Assembly (NCBI GenBank): GCA_027257055.1
Contig: JAPVLO010000133.1
Span: forward strand, 5,208,001-5,272,000
From: Cephalopachus bancanus
Taxonomy: Eukaryota > Chordata > Mammalia > Primates > Tarsiidae
DNA length: 64,000 bases
Direction: 5' to 3'
Position 1 is the stretch's first letter; each line of letters starts with the position of its first letter. The position numbers were made by a program, and so were the translations under genes. Below are positions 12,127 to 22,142 of this stretch, one piece after another. The notes beneath the pieces were generated by a model. The model was not told the origin of the DNA, did not search any database, and worked only from the letters and a program-made list of their open reading frames with translations.

Positions 12127-12742
12127 TGTGCATTCTTAATAATTTAATTCATCTGACACTGAGTTTGATGCCATGGTAGGTAAATCTATTTCCAGTTTTC
12201 TCATGTTTATAACTATTTTCCTAGAATAATTTATTCCATAGAATCGTCTTTCTCCAGTTGTCTGCAATGTCAGCTTTGTTTTATACTGGTTTCCACTTGT
12301 GCCTGGGTCTATTTCTGGACTCCTGTTCTATTTTGTTTACCAATTTGTCTATCCCTGTATTATTATATACCCTAACAATTACTAGAGTAAGTCTGACATG
12401 GTAGAACATGTCTTGCAATCTGGTTTATTCCTCTTCAGAAATAAGATATCTTTACTATTTTTAGTTTTCTAAATTTCTACATACATTTTGGAATCAATTA
12501 TACCCAATTCTATGAAATATCGTGTTAGAATTTTCATTAGCATCATGTTGTCTACAGATTATTTGGGATTTGAGGAAGATGGCCATCTTTATGATATTGA
12601 GATTCTCTTTACATGAACATGGTATGTTTCTCCATGTCTTTACATGTGTTTAAATGTCTTTTATTAAAGTTTTATAATTTTCCAGAAATATTTTTTGTGA
12701 TTATCTTTCTTGCTACTGTTTTTGTAAAAGTCAAATGCTAGG

Positions 12743-12744
<2 letters not shown>

Positions 12745-12792
<48 letters not shown>
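12745..12792 (+). repeat. (CA)n microsatellite
   Basis: About 24 uninterrupted CA units after 'ctaggcat', in otherwise LINE-like DNA. Confidence 0.97.
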
Positions 12793-12795
<3 letters not shown>

Positions 12796-12968
12796 TCACT
12801 TATTAGGCAAATAATTGTGAGAAACACTGATTCTTAATTTCTCTGTACCTGCTTCTCCCAATCCCATAAAGAAGTCTAAGACCAAGAAAAGTAGGCAATG
12901 GATATTCTTTCTGGTATTCAGGTCAGGGCTTATATTCTGCTTATGTCTACACATATATGTATGGGCAT

Positions 12969-13191
12969 TCCATAGTATACAAGGAAGACTGGTTTCAGGA
13001 CCCCTGAGAATAGTAAAATCCTCAGATACTCAAGTCCCTGCATAAAATGATACAATATTTGCATATAACCTACATACAGATACAATGCAGGTGAAACCAT
13101 TCATTTTTTTCCTGAATATTTTAAATTTGTTGTTGATTGAATCTGTAAATGTGGAAACCATGGATGTGAAGTTCATAGAAACCAAGGACTG

Positions 13192-13193
<2 letters not shown>
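12969..13193 (-). mobile_element. MER2/Tigger-like (pogo) non-autonomous DNA transposon
   Basis: 'ggtttcaggacccctgaga', 'cctcagatactcaagtccct', 'tttgcatataacctacatac', 'accattcattttttt' and 'ttgattgaatctgtaaatgt' follow the MER2 layout (…ccaggaccccccgcggat…tgctcaagtccct…gcatataacctacgcacat…). Much shortened centrally. A GT microsatellite has grown at its right end. No transposase is encoded. Confidence 0.75.

Positions 13194-13227
<34 letters not shown>
13194..13227 (+). repeat. (TG)n microsatellite
   Basis: About 17 TG units immediately at the right edge of the MER2-like element. Minus-strand HTHTHT frames across it are simple-repeat artefacts. Confidence 0.97.
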
Positions 13228-13228
<1 letters not shown>

Positions 13229-13313
13229 TATAAACACATTATGTATATAATAGTTTTTCTCACTATTATATAGAAAGGTAGTTGACTTATAGTCATCTTT
13301 TAATAGCAACTTT

Positions 13314-13704
13314 TTTTAATCAATATTTTTTATTATGATTTTGTGGGGTACAGTTAAGGGTTAGCTGTACAATTATGTTTCATTCAGGCTCCCTGTTGAT
13401 AAGAGGTGTTTCCCCATCCCCAGACAGATATTTGTGACTGTTAATCCCATCCCCCTCCCCCCCATAGTTTCCCAGTACCATCAGTCATTTTCTTATAGTA
13501 TTACATTGGATGTTCAAGGTCCATTATATGAGTGAGAACATGTGATACTCGGATCTTTGTTTCTGTGAGAGGTCACTCAGTATTATAGACTCTAGTTCCA
13601 TCCAGGTTGCTGCAAAATTCATGATTTTGTTCTTTTTTATGTCTGCGTAGTATTCCATTGTGTATATGTACCACATTTTTTTAATCCAGTCCTCTTTTGA
13701 TGGG
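13314..13704 (-). mobile_element. L1 3' end, 5'-truncated, with TSD
   Basis: Inverted L1 3' UTR and ORF2 tail: 'gtggggtacagttaaggg', 'gagtgagaacatgtgat', 'tagtattccattgtgtat' and 'ttaatccagtcctcttttga'. Flanked by a perfect 12-bp direct repeat aatagcaacttt at 13302-13313 and 13705-13716. The 86-codon minus frame is the ORF2 C-terminus (motif KKMWYIYTMEYYADIKKNKI), with little more than that retained. Confidence 0.93.
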
Positions 13705-13716
13705 AATAGCAACTTT

Positions 13717-14900
13717 CTTAATTTATATATTCTAGTAGCCAGTGTATTACTTAGAGTTGTCTCATCATTTGCAAATAGTGGCATTTGGCTCTTTCTTGTC
13801 CCATTATTTTACTTTCTGTTTCTTTTTCTAGTATCATTATGCTTGCCTGGACTTCTAAAAAAACCATGAATAGAAATGCTGATACTATTTAATAGAAACC
13901 TTATTTTGTATCTGGTCTTAAAAGAATGCTATATTTAATTTTACCATGAGTATGAAGTTTGCTGTTAATTTTTTGTGCATACCCTTTATCAGGTGAAAGA
14001 AAGCACAACCAGAAAAAGAAAGCACATTCTAGTTTTAGTTTACTAAGAATTTTTTTCAATTCATGAATACAAGTTGAATTTATCAGATGTATTATTTTGC
14101 ATTTATTGAGATGACAATATTTTTCTCCTTTAACTTGAAAGCATGATAGTGATGCATTATTTTAGTATATTCTATAATGTTGAACAAACTTTGCATTCTT
14201 GGAATAAATCCAAATAATTTTTTAAAAATCATCTTTTAAAATATATAATTGCAGCCGGGCTTGGTGACTCAGCCTGTAATCCCGCGCCTTTGGGAGGCTG
14301 AGGTGAGTGGATTGCCTGAGCCTGCGGGTTCAAGACCCACCTGGGCAACTTGGTGAGACCTCATCTCTACAATAAATCAAAATGAGCCGGGCATGGTAGC
14401 GCGTGCCTGTAGTTCCAGCTACTTGGAAGGCTGAGGGGGAAGGATTGCCAGAGCCCAGCAGGTCGAGGCCGTGGTGTCCGGGAGCAGTCACTGCACTCCA
14501 GTCTGGGTGGCAGAGTGAGACTCCAACTCAAAAAAAAAAAAAAAAAAATATATATATATGTATATATAAAATTGCATTTAATTTACTAATATTTTGCTGA
14601 GAATGTTTTCATTTTTGTTCATGAATAAGATTGCCTTATTATTTTTCTTTCTAATATCTATTCTTGTTTGGCATCAGGATTATATTAATTTGATAAAATA
14701 CTTTCGGAGTGTATTCACTCTATTCTCTGACAAATTTTATGTGAGATTGGTATTATCTATTCCTTGGACATTTATAAATATTCTACTTAAAATAATTTAG
14801 GTCTGGTATTTGTGGGAATATTTTTTTCTTTGTACTACCAATTCAATTTCTTTAAGATTTTAACAGCACTTCACAACTTCTTCGTGTTGCGGTACACATA
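13717..14900 (-). mobile_element. Old L1 ORF2-region fragment with nested Alu
   Basis: Inverted, decayed L1 ORF2 landmarks: 'tttttgtgcataccctttat', 'aaactttgcattcttggaat' near 14.19 kb and 'tattccttggacatttata' near 14.76 kb. All frames broken. An Alu sits at 14254-14548. Probably continues the old LINE that starts near 10.5 kb. Boundaries are approximate. Confidence 0.55.
14254..14548 (+). mobile_element. Alu, young lineage-specific subfamily
   Basis: Starts 'gccgggcttggtgactcag', carries 'atcccgcgcctttgggagg' and 'ctctacaataaatcaaaat', and ends in a 19-nt A run followed by a TA-rich tail. Direct repeats of about 12 bp around 'ata-aattgca' border it (14240-14253 and about 14560-14575). Intact apart from point changes. 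Confidence 0.95.
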
Positions 14901-15092
14901 GAAAATGACATTAACTATACAACACACTAGGAAAACAGAGGGAATTTGGTAGTATCTATATATACTTGGTGTAAATATTCATAACAATTAAGTTAGTTAA
15001 TTATAAGTAAAATAAAATAAAGAATATCTGAAATATTATATTCTACATTAAATTTTATATTAACAGGACATTAAAATAGTAAATAGAAAATT

Positions 15093-17222
15093 ACTTTTTT
15101 TCTCTCTTACTGGTTTTCTTTTTCTTTTTTCTCTTTTAAAGATGTGAGGTACAATTCAGGGTGAGGTATACAAATGTTCATTATGCAGGTATCCTTGTTG
15201 ATGAGGTGTGCCGCTCCCTCCCCTGGCAGTTTCCCTCAACTGCCTATCCCACCCTCTCCCCTGGCAGTTTCCCACTATTGCCAATCCCTTTCTTATAGTA
15301 TTATGATAATTGTTCATGCCGCTTGAGTGAGAACATATGGTACTCTGTTCTTTGTTTCTGTGATAGATCACTGAGTATGATAGACTATAAATTCATCCAA
15401 GTTGCTGTGAAGTCCATCTTTGTCTTTCTTTATGGCTGCATAATATTCCATTGTATATATGCACCACTTTTTAAAATCAAGTACAGTTTTGATGGGCAGC
15501 ATGGTTAGTTGCATGTTTTTGCTATTGTGAAGAGAGCTGCAACAAACATGCGTGTGCAGGTATGTTTTTGGTAGAATGATTTGAGTTCCTTCAAGTATAT
15601 TCCCAATAGGAGATTGTTGGGTCATATGGAAGTACAATTTCTAGTTCTTTCGGAAATCACCACGCAGTCTTCCAAAGAGGTGGTTGCACTAGTTTGCATT
15701 CCCACCAGCAGTGTAGAAGTGTTCCTTTTTCTCTGCATCCTTGCCAGCATCTATTGTTGTTTGTTTTATTAATGATGGTCATTCTACTGGGGTTAAGTAG
15801 TATCTTTTTTTTTTTTTTTGAATTGGAGTCTCACTCTGTCACCAGACTGGAGTGCGGTGGCCGCTCCGGCCACCTCAGCCTCGACCTGCTGGGCTCTGGC
15901 GATCCTTCCACCTCAGCCATCTGAGTAGCTGGAACTACAGGCGTGCGCTACCACACCCGGTTCATTTTTTATTTATTGTGGAGATGAGGTCTCGCCAAGT
16001 TGCCCAGGTGGGTCTCAAACCCGCGGGCTCAGGCAATCTACTCACCTCAGCCTCCCAAAGGCGTGGGATTACAGGCTGAGCCACCGCGCCCAGCTAAGTA
16101 GTATCTTAATGTGGTTTTGATTTGTATTTCTCTGATGATGAATGAGTCTGAGCACTTTTTCATGTGTCTGTTGGCTGCCCATATATCTTCTTTTGAGAAG
16201 TGTCTATTCATGTCTTTTGCCTACTTCTTAATGGGGCTGTTTGTTTTTTTCCCTTCAGCGTGTTTGAGCTCCTTGTAGATCCTAGATGTTAGGCCTTTGT
16301 CAGATATACAATTGGCAAATATTTTTTCCCATTCTGTGGGCTGTCTCCCAGCTCTCTTGATGGTTTCTTTTGCTTTGCAGAAGCTTGTCAGTTTGTTGAG
16401 GTTCCACTTGTCTATCTTATTTCCTATGGTATGGGCACTTAGGGTTTTGATCAGAAATTAGTTGCCAATTCCAATTTCCATAATGGTGTCTCCTGCATTT
16501 TCTAAGATTCTTATAGTTTGAGGTTTCATGTTTAGGTCTTTGATACATTTAGAGTTAATTTTTGTGTATGGGGTAGGGGTCCTATTTCAATCTTCTGCAT
16601 GTGATCAGCCAGTTTTCTCAGCACCATTTACTGAATAAGCTCTCCTCTCTCCAGTGGTTGTTGTTGGAGGCTTTGTCAAAGATGAGTTGGTTGAGAAATT
16701 AAGGCTTTGCTTCTGGGATCTCTTTTCTGCTCCATTGGTCTATATGCCTGTTCTTGTTCTAATACCAGGCTGTTTTGATGACTGTAGCCTTATAGTAAAA
16801 TTTGAAGTCTGGAAGTGTGATAACTCCTGCTTTGTTTCTTTTGCTAAGGACTGTTTTGGCTATTCGTGATTGGTTATGTTTCCATATGAATTTCTGTATT
16901 GTCATTTCCAGGTCTGAGAAGAATGATGTTGGTAACTTAATGTGTATTGTGTTGAATCTGTAGATTGCCTTTGGTAGAATGGACATCTTAACAAAGTTGA
17001 TTCTTCCTATCCATGAGCCTGGAATTTTTTTTTTCCATTTGTTTGTGTCTTCTTGTATTTATTTAAGCCGTGTTTTGTAGTTCTCATTGTAAAGGTCTTT
17101 CACTTCTCTGGTTAGGAAGATACCGAGGTATTTTTTTGTGTGTGTGTGGCTATTGTGCTTTTTATTTGGTTCTCTGCCTGCTTGTTGTTGGTGTATAAGA
17201 ATGCAACTGTCTTTTGCACATT
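15093..17222 (-). mobile_element. L1, 5'-truncated, ORF2 C-terminal region, split by an Alu
   Basis: Inverted L1 about 1.8 kb long without the Alu. The 3' UTR has 'gatgtgaggtacaattcag'. The upstream part encodes decayed ORF2 C-terminal sequence on the minus strand: KYLGIFLTREVKDLYNENYK (17059-17244 frame), and [15 protein letters not shown] with [18 protein letters not shown] (16759-16986). Frames are shifted between these blocks, so no complete ORF2 exists. The reverse-transcriptase and endonuclease parts are absent. The 3' part contains a small tandem repeat of 'cctggcagtttccc' (about 15220 and 15260). Confidence 0.93.
15807..16094 (-). mobile_element. Alu inserted in L1 with perfect TSD
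   Basis: Inverted full-length Alu with T run and 'gaattggagtctcactctg', ending 'gagccaccgcgcccagc'. The L1 sequence taagtagtatctt is duplicated exactly at 15794-15806 and 16095-16107, so the L1 pre-dates this Alu. The L1 reads continuously when the Alu and one repeat are removed. Confidence 0.97.
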
Positions 17223-17519
17223 TAAATATAAAATTTCTAAACAAAACATTTTCAAATTGTTTTAATCAGATTTTTATTTTGATTGAGATGGCTATATGCA
17301 ATTCCTAATCAAGACTTTTAAATTATAATCTCTTAAAATTCTTGATAATCATCATCAAGAAACTTTGTTTACATAATTTTGTGACAAAAACTTTCCAGCC
17401 ACTTAAAAAAAATAATATTATTTAAAGAACTAATTGCTAGTCGCTCTTCATTTTTTCTGGTGACAAGTATAATATTGAAGATTTGCTATTTTGTGGCAGT
17501 GCAAAGGGAATTCTAGTTC

Positions 17520-18370
17520 AATAAACTTTCCTCTGATGTGCAGGCTGCTTGGGCATTGTCATCACAGTCACTTTGAAAGGAAAATAGTGATGATCCTCAA
17601 AAGGGCACATCAGCCCCAGACAGAAGCCTCCTCCCCAGTGGATTGACCTAACAGCTTCCCCAAATCCACACCTACCTGGAATCTCAGAATGTGACCTTGT
17701 TTGTGAATAGGGTCTTTGCAAATAAATTAATTAAGGTGAAAATAAATAGGATCCACAAAAATATACTCAATGCCAGATTTTTCATAAATACTCCACTTAC
17801 TGTAAATACGTGTTCTTCTGAGTTGTTTTAGAATATTAGCATAGTATATTAAAATCAAGTGTTAGAAAATTTCATGATCTTACTTATAATGAATTTTATT
17901 TGGGAATTGAACTCTTATTAAATTGTATCTAAATCTGAAATGCAGTTTAATTATACTTAGTGCTTCTTAATGCTTCCAAAAAAAAGGAAGAAAGAAAATA
18001 AATTAGGGTCTTTGCAGATATAAAAGTCATGCTGAGAGTGGGCTCTAAATCTAAGGACTAGTTTCTTATAAGAAGAGAAAACACAGAGACACTTAGACAC
18101 TTGGGGAAGAAGGCCACACAATGACGGATGCAGAGATTAGAGTGATGCAGCCATAAGTCAAAGAACAGGAAGGACAGCTGGGGGCCACCAGAGGCTAGGA
18201 GGAAGTCAAGGAAGACTCCTCCTTAGAGACTTCAGAGGGAGTATGATGTGCTGACACCATGGTTCCAGACTTCTAGACCTCACAAACATGAGAGAATACA
18301 TGTGTTTTTTTTAAGCCACACAGTTTGTGATCATGAGTTAGAGCAGCTCAAGGAAACAAAAACATCCTCT
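17520..18370 (+). mobile_element. MLT1-type LTR, split by a 283-bp insert
   Basis: The left part (17520-17720) has 'ctggaatctcagaatgtgac' and 'gaatagggtctttgca'. The right part (18004-18370) resumes with 'tagggtctttgca', 'gggctctaaatctaaggact', 'cttataagaagagaaaac' and 'ttttaagccacacagtttgt'. Together these give the MLT1 order. The two halves are separated by the insert described at 17721-18003. An alternative is two adjacent partial MLT1 copies. Confidence 0.7.
17721..18003 (+). mobile_element. A-tailed insert of unknown source with 13-bp TSD
   Basis: Bounded by a perfect 13-bp direct repeat tagggtctttgca (17708-17720 and 18004-18016) and ending in an A-rich tail (caaaaaaaaggaagaaagaa…). 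The body is AT-rich and matches neither Alu, L1 3' end, MIR nor MLT1 as I know them. The structure fits LINE-mediated retroposition of a cellular transcript or an unrecognised repeat, so a 5'-truncated processed pseudogene made only of 3' UTR is possible. Some bases just after the left repeat still look MLT1-like, which weakens the case. Confidence 0.5.
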
Positions 18371-18477
18371 GTGAATGAAGAAGGTCCAGACACTTTCCCA
18401 AGCTTTGTCTTTCAGGAGACCCCGCCTGGTTTCCCGCCTGGTTACCCTCAGTCAGATAGGTATTGGTTTGCGGACGG

Positions 18478-19508
18478 TTAGTTTGGATATTGATTCTCCA
18501 AAATGCATGTTGAAATCTGATCCCCAGTTTTGAAGGTGGGGTCTAACGGGAGGTGTTTGGGTCATGGGAGCAGATCCCTCATGAATGACTTGTCCTCGTG
18601 GTAATGAAAGAGTTCTCGCTCTATTAGTTCCCAAGAGTGTTCCCCCTAGACTTGGTTGTTAAAAAGAGTTTCTACACTGTTAGTGGCAGTGTAAATTAGT
18701 GCAACCTCTGTGGAAAACAGTGTGGCAATTTCTAAAAGATCTAAAAATTAATCTTCCATATGACCCAGCAATCCTTCTGGGGATATACCTGGAGGAACTC
18801 AACTCATTCTACAAAAAAGACACCTGCACACTAATGTTTATTGCAGCACTATTCACAATAGTAAAAACACGGAACCAACCATGCTGCCCATCAAAACTAC
18901 TGGATAAAAAAAAAAGTGGTACATATACATGATGGAAAATTATACAGCCATAAAAAAGGACAAAATCATGAACTTTGCAGCAACTTGGTTGCATTTAAAG
19001 TCTCTCATACTCAGTGATCTACCACAGAAATATAGAGCTGAGTACCACACGTTCTCATTCATAAGTGGACCCTGAACAGTTATCATAATACTACATCAAA
19101 GAGATGGGCAGTAGTAGTCAGGGGAGGGAAGGTGGGGCACATAACATCAATAAGGGTATCTGATCCCAAACCAGGCAAAGTGGAGACCAAAGGGAGGCTG
19201 TATGATGATCACTTATGTACCTAACCCTGAATTGTACCCCACATCTTTAAAATTAAAAAAAAAGATGAAAAAAGAGCCTGGCACCTCTCCTCTCTTTCTT
19301 GTTTCTCTTGCACCATGTGATCTGCACATGCCATTCACTCTGTGCCATCTGCCATGAGGGAAGGCAGGCTGAGCCCTATCCAGAAGCCCAGATGCCCAAT
19401 CTTGGATTTTCCAGTCATCAGCATCATGAGCCAAATAAACCTTTTTTACTTTATAAATTACCCAGCCTCAGGCATTCCTTTTTAACAACATAAACAGACT
19501 AAGATACA
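18478..19508 (+). mobile_element. MST-type (ERVL-MaLR) LTR interrupted by L1
   Basis: Left part 'tgaaatctgatccccagttt', 'ggtctaacgggaggtgtttg' and 'tcatgaatgacttgtcctc' (to 18668). Right part from about 19268: 'gagcctggcacctctcct', 'tctcttgcaccatgtgatct' and 'atgagccaaataaacctttt'. This is the MST/THE1 LTR order. An L1 at 18669-19267 separates the halves. Non-coding solo LTR. Confidence 0.88.
18669..19267 (+). mobile_element. L1 3' end inserted in the MST LTR
   Basis: 5'-truncated L1. The + frame 18699-18932 is the ORF2 C-terminus ([19 protein letters not shown], then KDTCTLMFIAALFTIVKT). The 3' UTR ends 'ctgaattgtaccccacatc' plus A tail. Short direct repeat aaaaagag at 18661-18668 and about 19268-19276. 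A shifted stop ends ORF2 early. It shares the same 3' UTR ending as the L1 copies at 13.3, 15.1 and 39.4 kb. Confidence 0.93.
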
Positions 19509-20845
19509 CACCACATTCCTTGGGCATCAAGCTTATGATCTCCTTCAATGCCACAGGCTGGAGAGCTGGCCGCAATGGTCAGTCTGCAGTGGCTTATAGA
19601 GTGGACGTCCAGGGTGGGCTGCACTGTGTGTGTCTAGAGGATAGAGAGGGCATGGTGACTTTCATAGGGCTTGGCCTCTGCAGGGACTGTGGGGCCATAG
19701 CCACCCTGCCTGAGTAATCCTCCTTGGAGTCCCGGGGCGGGGCGGGGGGACTCTGTTTGGATGGAGGTGATGAACCCAGTGGGATCCTTGTCTGCCCCAG
19801 GCACTGCTGATCACCCCAAGACTGACAAGCTCCTCATGCTGATTGGAAAGCTTGTCTCTCAGTTTGCAAGCTCCAGCCTGGACCCATGTGGCAAAGATGC
19901 ATCCAGAGCTTGCTTGCCTCTGGATTCTGCTTTCATATCTCTGGCCTCTAAAGTAATCCTTAACTTTCTTGCTTTCACTACATATTTGAATTACAAAAAA
20001 TATTTCATTTGGCTTATTTACGTGTTCTCTACTGGAAGCATTTCTGTGAACATTTAGGCCATCATTTTGGGGACATGGAATGAGGCTGATATTTCTTTTA
20101 TCTTAGTCTAGGCCTGCTTGGGCTGCTATGCCGGTATGTAGGGTGTTGCATCTCCCTGTGAAAACAAGGGAAGCCTATACTCTTGATCTATCAGAACCTT
20201 GTAAAGACCACATTTTCAGAATCTTAAATCAGGACATAACGGCTGACAAATGGAACTGTTTATGGACAGAAGGACAGAATCTTTGAAATGTGAACTACTC
20301 ATGTCAGAACTAGCCTTTGGTAGCATTAGCAGGAGAAAAATGTTGGCTGGGTGTCTTCTCCTCTTGCCATGTGGTGTTTTCTCTCTGCTCTACATGTCTC
20401 TCTCCCTGGAGCATCCCAAGGAGATTTAGTTTCTGGTACTGCCCCTCCCACGATGACTACAGTCTGCACTTCAATGTTTCTTTTCCCATTTCTTCCTACT
20501 GTGCGCTAAATGGATCTGGGCATGCTGCATCCCTACCAGGTCTCTGTTCTTCCAAATGAATCTGAAATCAATGAAGTCAAGGTGAAAATGGAAAAAAGTC
20601 AACTCAATGTTAGTTCCCCATGCAGTAGTTACATTTAAGAGTGACCATGAGTGCTTCCATTAAAAAAGGATTTAACATGATTATAATTATGTGACCAAAC
20701 CTTGCACTGCGAACTTTTAGTATCATGGAGACAAAATCCACAGGAAATGAGCAGGGATGAGTTAGAGGATGAAGAGGTGAATATGTAATATTATTATTCC
20801 CATTTTGCAAATAAGAAGACTGGTGCTTAAGGCACAGTTGTCGTT
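19509..20845. other. Single-copy sequence; MIR trace near 20.78 kb
   Basis: Overlapping short frames (19520-19717, 19761-20057, 20317-20559, all +) show no domain. A short GGGGCGGGGCGGGG motif at about 19733-19748 is an Sp1-like GC box but lacks a surrounding CpG island. 'tattcccattttgcaaataa' at about 20790 is a MIR-like signature. Confidence 0.4.
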
Positions 20846-21142
20846 TCCTTTTTTCTTTTTTCTTTTTTTTGAGTTGGAGTCTCACTCCATCGCCCAGACT
20901 GGAGTGCAGTGGCATGCTCACAACCACTCTTGGGTCAATCTGCTGTGCTCTGGCACTCCTCCAGCCTCAGCCTTCCAAGTAGCCAGAACTACAGGTGCAC
21001 AGTACTGCACCAGGTTAATTATTGATTTGTTGTAAAGATGAAGTCTCGCCAAGTTGCCCGGGCTGGTCTTGAATCCGTGGGCTCAGGTAAGCCACTCACC
21101 TTGGCCTCCCAAAGTGCTAGGATTACAGGTTGAGCCTGGCCT
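20846..21142 (-). mobile_element. Alu, intermediate age
   Basis: Inverted, with T-rich tail, 'gagttggagtctcactccat', 'gatttgttgtaaagatgaag' and end near 'gttgagcctggc'. Flanking repeats cagttgtcgtt (20835-20845) and caggtgtcatt (21143-21153) match at 9 of 11 positions, in keeping with its divergence. Confidence 0.92.
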
Positions 21143-21153
21143 CAGGTGTCATT

Positions 21154-21731
21154 ATCTTAGGTCACACACAGTCAATAGGAAGGATTTACATCAATTCTCT
21201 CTGAATACAGCGGTATGGCTCTTACACACAAAGCTAGTGAGCACAAATCAGTGAGTCAGTTGTGTATGTGAGCCTGAGCCCTGCACAAAGCACAACAGGT
21301 AATTCGGGGTGACAGTAACAATTATGGCAGAAAGCCTAGAACAACAAAAATGGGCTTTCAGAAATGTAAAAGGCATTTAAGAAGCCACTTATTAATATGC
21401 TATCAGCAAATATTGCTTTACTACGTAAGGACAATTGTGGCAACCAAGAATAATACAAAACAGACCCTGTGTCATCCCTGAGACCTTGAACCTAGCCACA
21501 GGTAGTAGAAGAATTTAGCTGTTCCTAACAAGAAAATGTTAATGGTTACCTAAGAATCACACTTCTTCTGAAGAAACATATATGAGGAAGGATAAAAAAA
21601 ACAACTCATAATTATCTTTTCGAGGGCAGGCCCCTTGCAGTACAGGCTTCACTTGCTGGGTAAGTATTCTAGGAACCCATTGACATCAGTGGACCAGCTA
21701 GTGTTGTTGGGAGAGGCTATGTTCAGTTTTA
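21154..21731. other. Single-copy sequence upstream of mariner relic
   Basis: No repeat or gene recognised. The expected N-terminal two thirds of the mariner transposase are not found here, so the relic is 5'-truncated. Confidence 0.45.
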
Positions 21732-22142
21732 GTGAATTGTTTTTGTGTGTGTGTAGATTCTTTCAACACATTTGCCTATTTCATGATGGGTGATTTACAC
21801 AAGCAACCTGCCCACACTGCGCTGAGTGTTCAGCAGTTTTTGACCAAAAATGGCATGGCCCCATGCCCCACCCTCCCTATTTACCCAATCTCACCTCCAG
21901 CAACTTTTTTGTTTGTTTGTTTGCCGAGGTGGAGGAAGTGGAACAAAAAATGGCAGAAGCACCAAAAGGCATCAAAATTGACAAGTTCAAAAACTGTTTT
22001 GAGCAGTGGGAAAAGTGTCTCAATAGGTGTATTATGTCAAATGGAGAGCATTTTGAAGGTGACTGAAGTTTAAACATGCAATAATAAGCACACAATTTTT
22101 AATAGATAAATTCCAAGGATTTTGGGGCCTCCCCTCTTATGT
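21732..22142 (+). pseudogene. Mariner (Tc1/mariner) transposase, C-terminal relic
   Basis: Two frames joined by a frameshift hold the C-terminal third of a mariner transposase: PAHTALSVQQFLTKNGM in the first (21732-22073 frame), then PHPPYLPNLTSSNFF and KIDKFKNCFEQWEKCLNRC ending SNGEHFEGD in the second (21863-22066). The third catalytic Asp region, normally PDLAPxDFF, reads PNLTSSNFF, so key acidic residues have become Asn. The sequence after the stop, 'ttccaaggattttggggcct' then 'cccctctta', resembles an irritans-type mariner 3' terminal repeat (22108-22142). Non-functional DNA transposon remnant; an Hsmar2/MARNA-like subtype is a guess. Confidence 0.85.

Larger units (their letters stand above)
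10541..12715 (-). mobile_element. Old L1/HAL1-like LINE, degraded, with nested Alus
   Basis: Reads as an inverted, heavily mutated LINE: 'gtgtacccgccactctgctt' near 10.61 kb, 'ttcccaccagtaactgata' near 11.47 kb, 'agtgtgaaatggtatcata', 'ttgtttaccaatttgtcta' near 12.34 kb and 'cagaaatattttttgtga' near 12.69 kb are ordered ancient L1 landmarks. Two Alus interrupt it. All reading frames are broken. Boundaries approximate. Confidence 0.65.

Noticed and set aside
13030..13309. Minus frames rich in HTHTHT; likewise at 48884, 56133 and 58873
   Set aside because: They are translations of CA/TG microsatellites, not proteins.
19730..19750. GC box (GGGGCGGGGC) as a promoter
   Set aside because: Isolated motif with no CpG island, TATA context, or gene downstream.
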